A stretch of DNA of 9,071 nucleotides from Sphingomonadales bacterium (lineage in GTDB: Bacteria; Pseudomonadota; Alphaproteobacteria; Sphingomonadales; Sphingomonadaceae). The position numbers and the translations under genes were made by a program. Below the pieces are notes generated by a model that made no database searches, had not been told where the DNA came from, and saw nothing but the letters and a program-made list of their open reading frames with translations. How positions within the stretch are numbered: the first letter of the stretch is position 1; each line of letters starts with the position of its first letter. Shown in pieces: positions 6,448 to 9,071 of the stretch. The DNA lies in the NCBI GenBank assembly GCA_027489295.1, contig JAIYAA010000311.1, forward strand, positions 1 to 9,071, given 5' to 3'.

Positions 6448-6534
6448 CTGTGCGGAGGGCGATGCTGTCGTCGTGCGCGGCCGGGCTCGCAGCCGCCGCG
6501 CCGCATCCCTGATCCTCCCCCTACGAACCGCATG

Positions 6535-6539
6535 AAGGA
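6535..6539 (+). promoter_or_regulatory. Ribosome binding site of the FAH-family hydrolase
   Basis: AAGGA, 6 bases before the ATG at 6546. The spacing is good and supports this start. Confidence 0.75.
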
Positions 6540-6545
6540 ACTTGC

Positions 6546-7400
6546 ATGAAGCTCTGTCGCTATGGCACGCCCGGCCAGGAACAGCCCGGCCTGATCGATG
6601 CCGAAGGCAAGCTGCGCTCGCTGGCCGGCCATGCCGACATCACGCCGGAAACGCTGGCCCCCGAGGCGCTGGCGAAGCTCGCCGCGATCGATCCTGCCAG
6701 CCTGCCGCTGGTCGAGGGGAGCCCCCGCTACGGCGTGCCGGTGTCGGGTACGCGCAAGTTCGTCGCGATCGGACTCAACTATGCCGACCATGCCGCGGAA
6801 TCGAACCTGCCGATCCCGGCGGAGCCGGTGGTGTTCAACAAGTGGGTGAGCTGCCTGCAGGGCCCGAACGACCCGGTCGTCATCCCGCGCGATTCGCAGA
6901 AGACCGATTGGGAAGTCGAGCTCGGTGTCGTGATCGGCACCCGCGCCGAATATGTCTCGGTGGAAGACGCGCTCTCCCATGTCGCCGGCTACCTCGTGAT
7001 TAACGACGTGTCCGAGCGCCACTGGCAGATCGAGCGCGGCGCCACCTGGGACAAGGGCAAGGGCTTCCCGACCTTCGGACCCGTGGGCCCCTGGCTGGTC
7101 ACCGCCGACGAGGTCGGCGATCCGCAGAACCTGTCGATGTGGCTCGAGGTCAACGGCACGCGCGTGCAGGACGGCAACACCAGGACGATGATCTTCACGA
7201 TTGCGGAAATCATCGCCTACTGCTCGCAGTTCATGACGCTAGAGCCTGGCGACATCATCACCACCGGCACGCCCCCGGGCGTGGGCATGGGCCAGAAGCC
7301 CGAGCCTTGGTATCTGAAGCCGGGCGACGTCGTGACGCTGGGAATCGAGAAGCTGGGCGAACAGCGCCAGGACTTCGTCGCCTGGACCCCGCGGGGCTGA
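6546..7400 (+). CDS. Fumarylacetoacetate hydrolase-family protein, probable 2,4-diketo-3-deoxy-sugar-acid hydrolase
   Basis: A 284-residue protein, the usual length for bacterial single-domain FAH-family enzymes of the ureidoglycolate lyase / 2,4-diketo-3-deoxy-L-fuconate hydrolase group. A small N-terminal domain (about 1-65) precedes the catalytic fold. Seen: KFVAIGLNYADHAAES (71-86), the metal-binding ExE pair Glu123 and Glu125 in DWEVELGVVIG, the third metal ligand Asp154 in VINDVSERHWQ, the lysine-rich WDKGKGFPTFGP (168-179), and TTGTPPGVG (239-247), all family hallmarks. Related enzymes cleave a C-C bond next to a 1,3-diketone with Mg2+ or Mn2+; in the L-fucose and L-rhamnose oxidative pathways the products are pyruvate and L-lactate. 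The neighbouring lactonase, aldo/keto reductase and sugar-acid dehydrogenase favour that role over aromatic catabolism (inference). It is the first gene of the + strand operon, 5 bp before the lactonase-like gene. Confidence 0.9.
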   Translation: MKLCRYGTPGQEQPGLIDAEGKLRSLAGHADITPETLAPEALAKLAAIDPASLPLVEGSPRYGVPVSGTRKFVAIGLNYADHAAESNLPIPAEPVVFNKWVSCLQGPNDPVVIPRDSQKTDWEVELGVVIGTRAEYVSVEDALSHVAGYLVINDVSERHWQIERGATWDKGKGFPTFGPVGPWLVTADEVGDPQNLSMWLEVNGTRVQDGNTRTMIFTIAEIIAYCSQFMTLEPGDIITTGTPPGVGMGQKPEPWYLKPGDVVTLGIEKLGEQRQDFVAWTPRG

Positions 7401-7405
7401 GGCAG

Positions 7406-8281
7406 ATGCGGCCGCCGTTCGTCGACGCGCATCTCCACCTCTGGGACCGGGAGCAGCTGCGCTATCCCTGGCTGGAGGCAGCGGACAAGGCGTCGATCGC
7501 CGCGACCTATACGGTGGCGCACCACCGCGCGGCGGCGGCGGATTGGAACCTGGTGGGCGCCGTGCACGTCGATGCCGGCGCCCATCCGGACGACGGCGAG
7601 CGCGAGACCGACTGGCTTAACACCGTCGCCGATGCCGAAGGGTTGCCGACGGCGATCATCGCCCGCGTCGAACTCGATGCGCTCGAGGTCGAGGCCGTGC
7701 TCGCGCGCCAGGCGGCGCGGCCGCGGGTGGTCGGCATCCGTCACCTGATCAACTGGCATCCCAATCCCGCGCGCCAGGCCTATCCTCGCGATCTCACCGT
7801 GGATCCGGCCTGGCGGCGCGGGTTCGGCCTGCTGGCGCGGCATGGCCTCAGCTATGACTTTCACGGCTTCCCGCCGCAACTGGCGGGGCTTGCGGAGGTG
7901 GCGGCGCTGCATCCGGACGTGCCGGTGATCGTCAACCATCTCGGCCTCCCGATCCTCGCCGACGGCCTGGAAGCGTGGCGGGCCGGGCTCGCCGCGCTGG
8001 CGGCACTGCCGCAGGTTGCGATCAAGCTCTCGGGCGCGGGCTTCGTTGCATCTCCCTTCGATCCCGCCGCCTTCGCGCCGATCGTCGCGGAGGTGATCGA
8101 CCTGTTCGGCACCAAGCGGGTGCTGGTCGCCAGCAACTTTCCCACCGACCGGCTGTTCGCGCCGCTGGATAGCACGCTCGCTGCCTATGAGACGCTGCTC
8201 GACGGCTTCTCGGACGACGAACGCGCCGACCTCTGGGGCCGCAACGCCGCCCGCATCTATCGACTGGATCTCGACCTGTGA
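7406..8281 (+). CDS. Amidohydrolase 2-family protein (COG3618), probable sugar-acid lactonase (L-fuconolactonase-like)
   Basis: A 291-residue amidohydrolase-fold protein of normal length for the L-fuconolactonase/LigI group. Seen: strand-1 motif VDAHLHLW (His9, His11), YPWLE (20-24), IRHLINWHP (111-119) with basic residues of the substrate pocket, strand-6 VNHLGLP (His178), IKLSG (206-210) and ASNFPTDRLF (242-251) at the strand-8 site. Most relatives read GSDWP there; this protein has Asn244 where the catalytic or metal-ligand Asp is usual, with Asp248 four residues on. SNFP variants exist in the superfamily, so the protein may still be active. The expected reaction is hydrolysis of the lactone made by an aldose dehydrogenase, which matches the aldo/keto reductase encoded next. 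The start at 7406 follows the previous stop by 5 bp with a weak GAGG just before it; the frame extends upstream only within the hydrolase gene. Substrate identity is inferred from context. Confidence 0.87.
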   Translation: MRPPFVDAHLHLWDREQLRYPWLEAADKASIAATYTVAHHRAAAADWNLVGAVHVDAGAHPDDGERETDWLNTVADAEGLPTAIIARVELDALEVEAVLARQAARPRVVGIRHLINWHPNPARQAYPRDLTVDPAWRRGFGLLARHGLSYDFHGFPPQLAGLAEVAALHPDVPVIVNHLGLPILADGLEAWRAGLAALAALPQVAIKLSGAGFVASPFDPAAFAPIVAEVIDLFGTKRVLVASNFPTDRLFAPLDSTLAAYETLLDGFSDDERADLWGRNAARIYRLDLDL

Positions 8282-9071
8282 CCGCCATTCCCCATCGTGC
8301 CATCGGCCGCACCAGCCTGACCGTCCCCGAGCTCGGTTTCGGTGCCGCTTCGCTCGGCAATCTCTATGCGCCGGTCAGCGATGCCGATGCGCGCGGCGCG
8401 ATCGACGCGGCGCTCGCCGCGGGACTGCGCTATGTCGACACCGCCCCGCATTATGGCCGGGGCCTTTCGGAACGCCGGGTGGGCGAGGCGGTGCGGCTGC
8501 AGCCGGAGGTGGTGGTTTCCACCAAGGTCGGCCGGCTGATGGATCCCGATCCCGCGGTGACGGACGATCGCGAGCGCGACGGCTTTCGCTCGCCGATGCC
8601 CTTCCGCATGCGCTACGATTATACGCATGACGGCATCCTGCGCAGCCATGAACACAGCCTCCAGCGGCTGGGCGTGGCGCGGGTCGACCTGCTCTATGTC
8701 CATGATATCGGCGGCTATACGCATGGCGACGCAGCCGAGCGCTATTGGCAGCAGCTCACCACCGGCGGCGGGCTCAAGGCGCTGGAGCGGCTGCGCGACG
8801 AGGGCAGCATCGCCGGCTTCGGCGTGGGGGTGAACGAGATCCAGGTGTGCCTGGACGTGATGCAGGAAGCGCGACTCGATGCGATTTTGCTCGCCGGGCG
8901 CTACACGCTGCTCGAGCAGAACGCGCTGGATGTCCTGTTCCCCGCCTGCGCCGCCGCGGGCACCTCGATCGTGATCGGCGGTCCGTACAATAGCGGCATC
9001 CTGGCCACCGGCACCAAGAGCGGCGGCACGCTTCATTATGACTACGGCCCCGCGCCCGAGGCGGTGGTGGA
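8278..9071 (+). CDS. Aldo/keto reductase, aldose (L-fucose type) 1-dehydrogenase-like (3' end outside window)
   Basis: Starts with GTG at 8278, overlapping the lactonase stop (GTGA), and is open to the window edge: 264 residues are visible of the roughly 310-340 usual for this group. The AKR catalytic tetrad is complete: Asp54 and Tyr59 (VDTAPHYG), Lys83 (STKVGR) and His142 (LLYVHDIG). RTSLTVPELGFGAASLGNLY at the N-terminus and the STKVGRL, RYDYTHDGI and LAGRYTLLEQ segments are typical of the D-threo-aldose / L-fucose dehydrogenase and pyridoxal 4-dehydrogenase branch. These enzymes oxidise an aldose at C1 to its lactone with NAD(P)+, the substrate of the preceding gene product. GTG is preferred as start because the conserved N-terminus begins within about eight residues and no in-frame ATG lies nearby. 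The C-terminal part, including residues that set cofactor choice, is not visible. A pyridoxal dehydrogenase is the alternative, less likely beside sugar genes. Confidence 0.9.
   Translation, partial: MTAIPHRAIGRTSLTVPELGFGAASLGNLYAPVSDADARGAIDAALAAGLRYVDTAPHYGRGLSERRVGEAVRLQPEVVVSTKVGRLMDPDPAVTDDRERDGFRSPMPFRMRYDYTHDGILRSHEHSLQRLGVARVDLLYVHDIGGYTHGDAAERYWQQLTTGGGLKALERLRDEGSIAGFGVGVNEIQVCLDVMQEARLDAILLAGRYTLLEQNALDVLFPACAAAGTSIVIGGPYNSGILATGTKSGGTLHYDYGPAPEAVV

Larger units (their letters stand above)
6290..6545. other. Divergent intergenic regulatory region
   Basis: These 256 bp separate the dehydrogenase (- strand) from the hydrolase operon (+ strand). The half nearer the dehydrogenase is A+T-richer and contains the candidate promoter, the 16 bp dyad and the GCAAG inverted repeat; the middle has the 12 bp palindrome; 6450-6530 is G+C-rich without recognisable signals. 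The layout is that of a shared control region for two sugar-catabolism transcripts. Confidence 0.7.

Noticed and set aside
6420..6512. Short + strand frame of 30 codons ahead of the hydrolase, ending in an Ala-rich stretch, possible leader peptide
   Set aside because: No good ribosome binding site, no regulatory codon run, no attenuator hairpin, and it spans the palindrome at 6436-6447. A chance frame is more likely.
1..9071. tRNA, rRNA, CRISPR array, insertion sequence, attachment site or integrase
   Set aside because: I found no cloverleaf-like sequence, no regularly spaced direct repeats, no transposase or integrase coding sequence and no flanking terminal repeats in the window.

Overview
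The window is dense, G+C-rich DNA (roughly two thirds G+C by eye) with short or overlapping gene junctions and no mobile elements, RNA genes or CRISPR. Protein resemblance, above all the IclR regulator and the zinc dehydrogenase, recalls Sphingomonas and related sphingomonad Alphaproteobacteria. That assignment is from memory of the families, not from a search.

Region 1 (1-4370, + strand) is a four-gene signalling operon that starts outside the window. It holds the C-terminal part of a hybrid histidine kinase with three receiver domains, a CheR-type methyltransferase, a stand-alone CheB-type methylesterase without a receiver, and a second, soluble kinase with its receiver at the N-terminus. 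The first three genes are joined by ATGA stop/start overlaps and the fourth starts 4 bp after the third. No chemoreceptor, CheA, CheW, Hpt or DNA-binding output gene is visible, so this looks like an orphan methylation plus phosphorelay module and not a flagellar chemotaxis operon.

Region 2 (4386-6289, - strand) converges on region 1 with a 15 bp gap. It encodes a zinc-dependent alcohol dehydrogenase of the L-galactonate oxidoreductase (LgoD/YjjN) type, followed by an IclR-family regulator. The 74 bp between them hold an 11-base G tract (coding-strand view) and a perfect 6 bp inverted repeat.

Region 3 (6290-6545) is a 256 bp divergent promoter region. It contains a 16 bp near-perfect dyad that overlaps a candidate promoter for the dehydrogenase, a 12 bp perfect palindrome, and a 5 bp-arm inverted repeat.

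Region 4 (6546-end, + strand) is a catabolic operon: a fumarylacetoacetate-hydrolase-family enzyme (2,4-diketo-3-deoxy-sugar-acid hydrolase type), a COG3618 amidohydrolase (sugar lactonase type) and an aldo/keto reductase (aldose 1-dehydrogenase type) cut by the window edge. Regions 2-4 together fit a non-phosphorylating oxidative pathway for L-fucose or a similar sugar: sugar to lactone, lactone to acid, dehydration (the dehydratase is not in the window), oxidation, then hydrolytic cleavage. The IclR protein is the likely local regulator.
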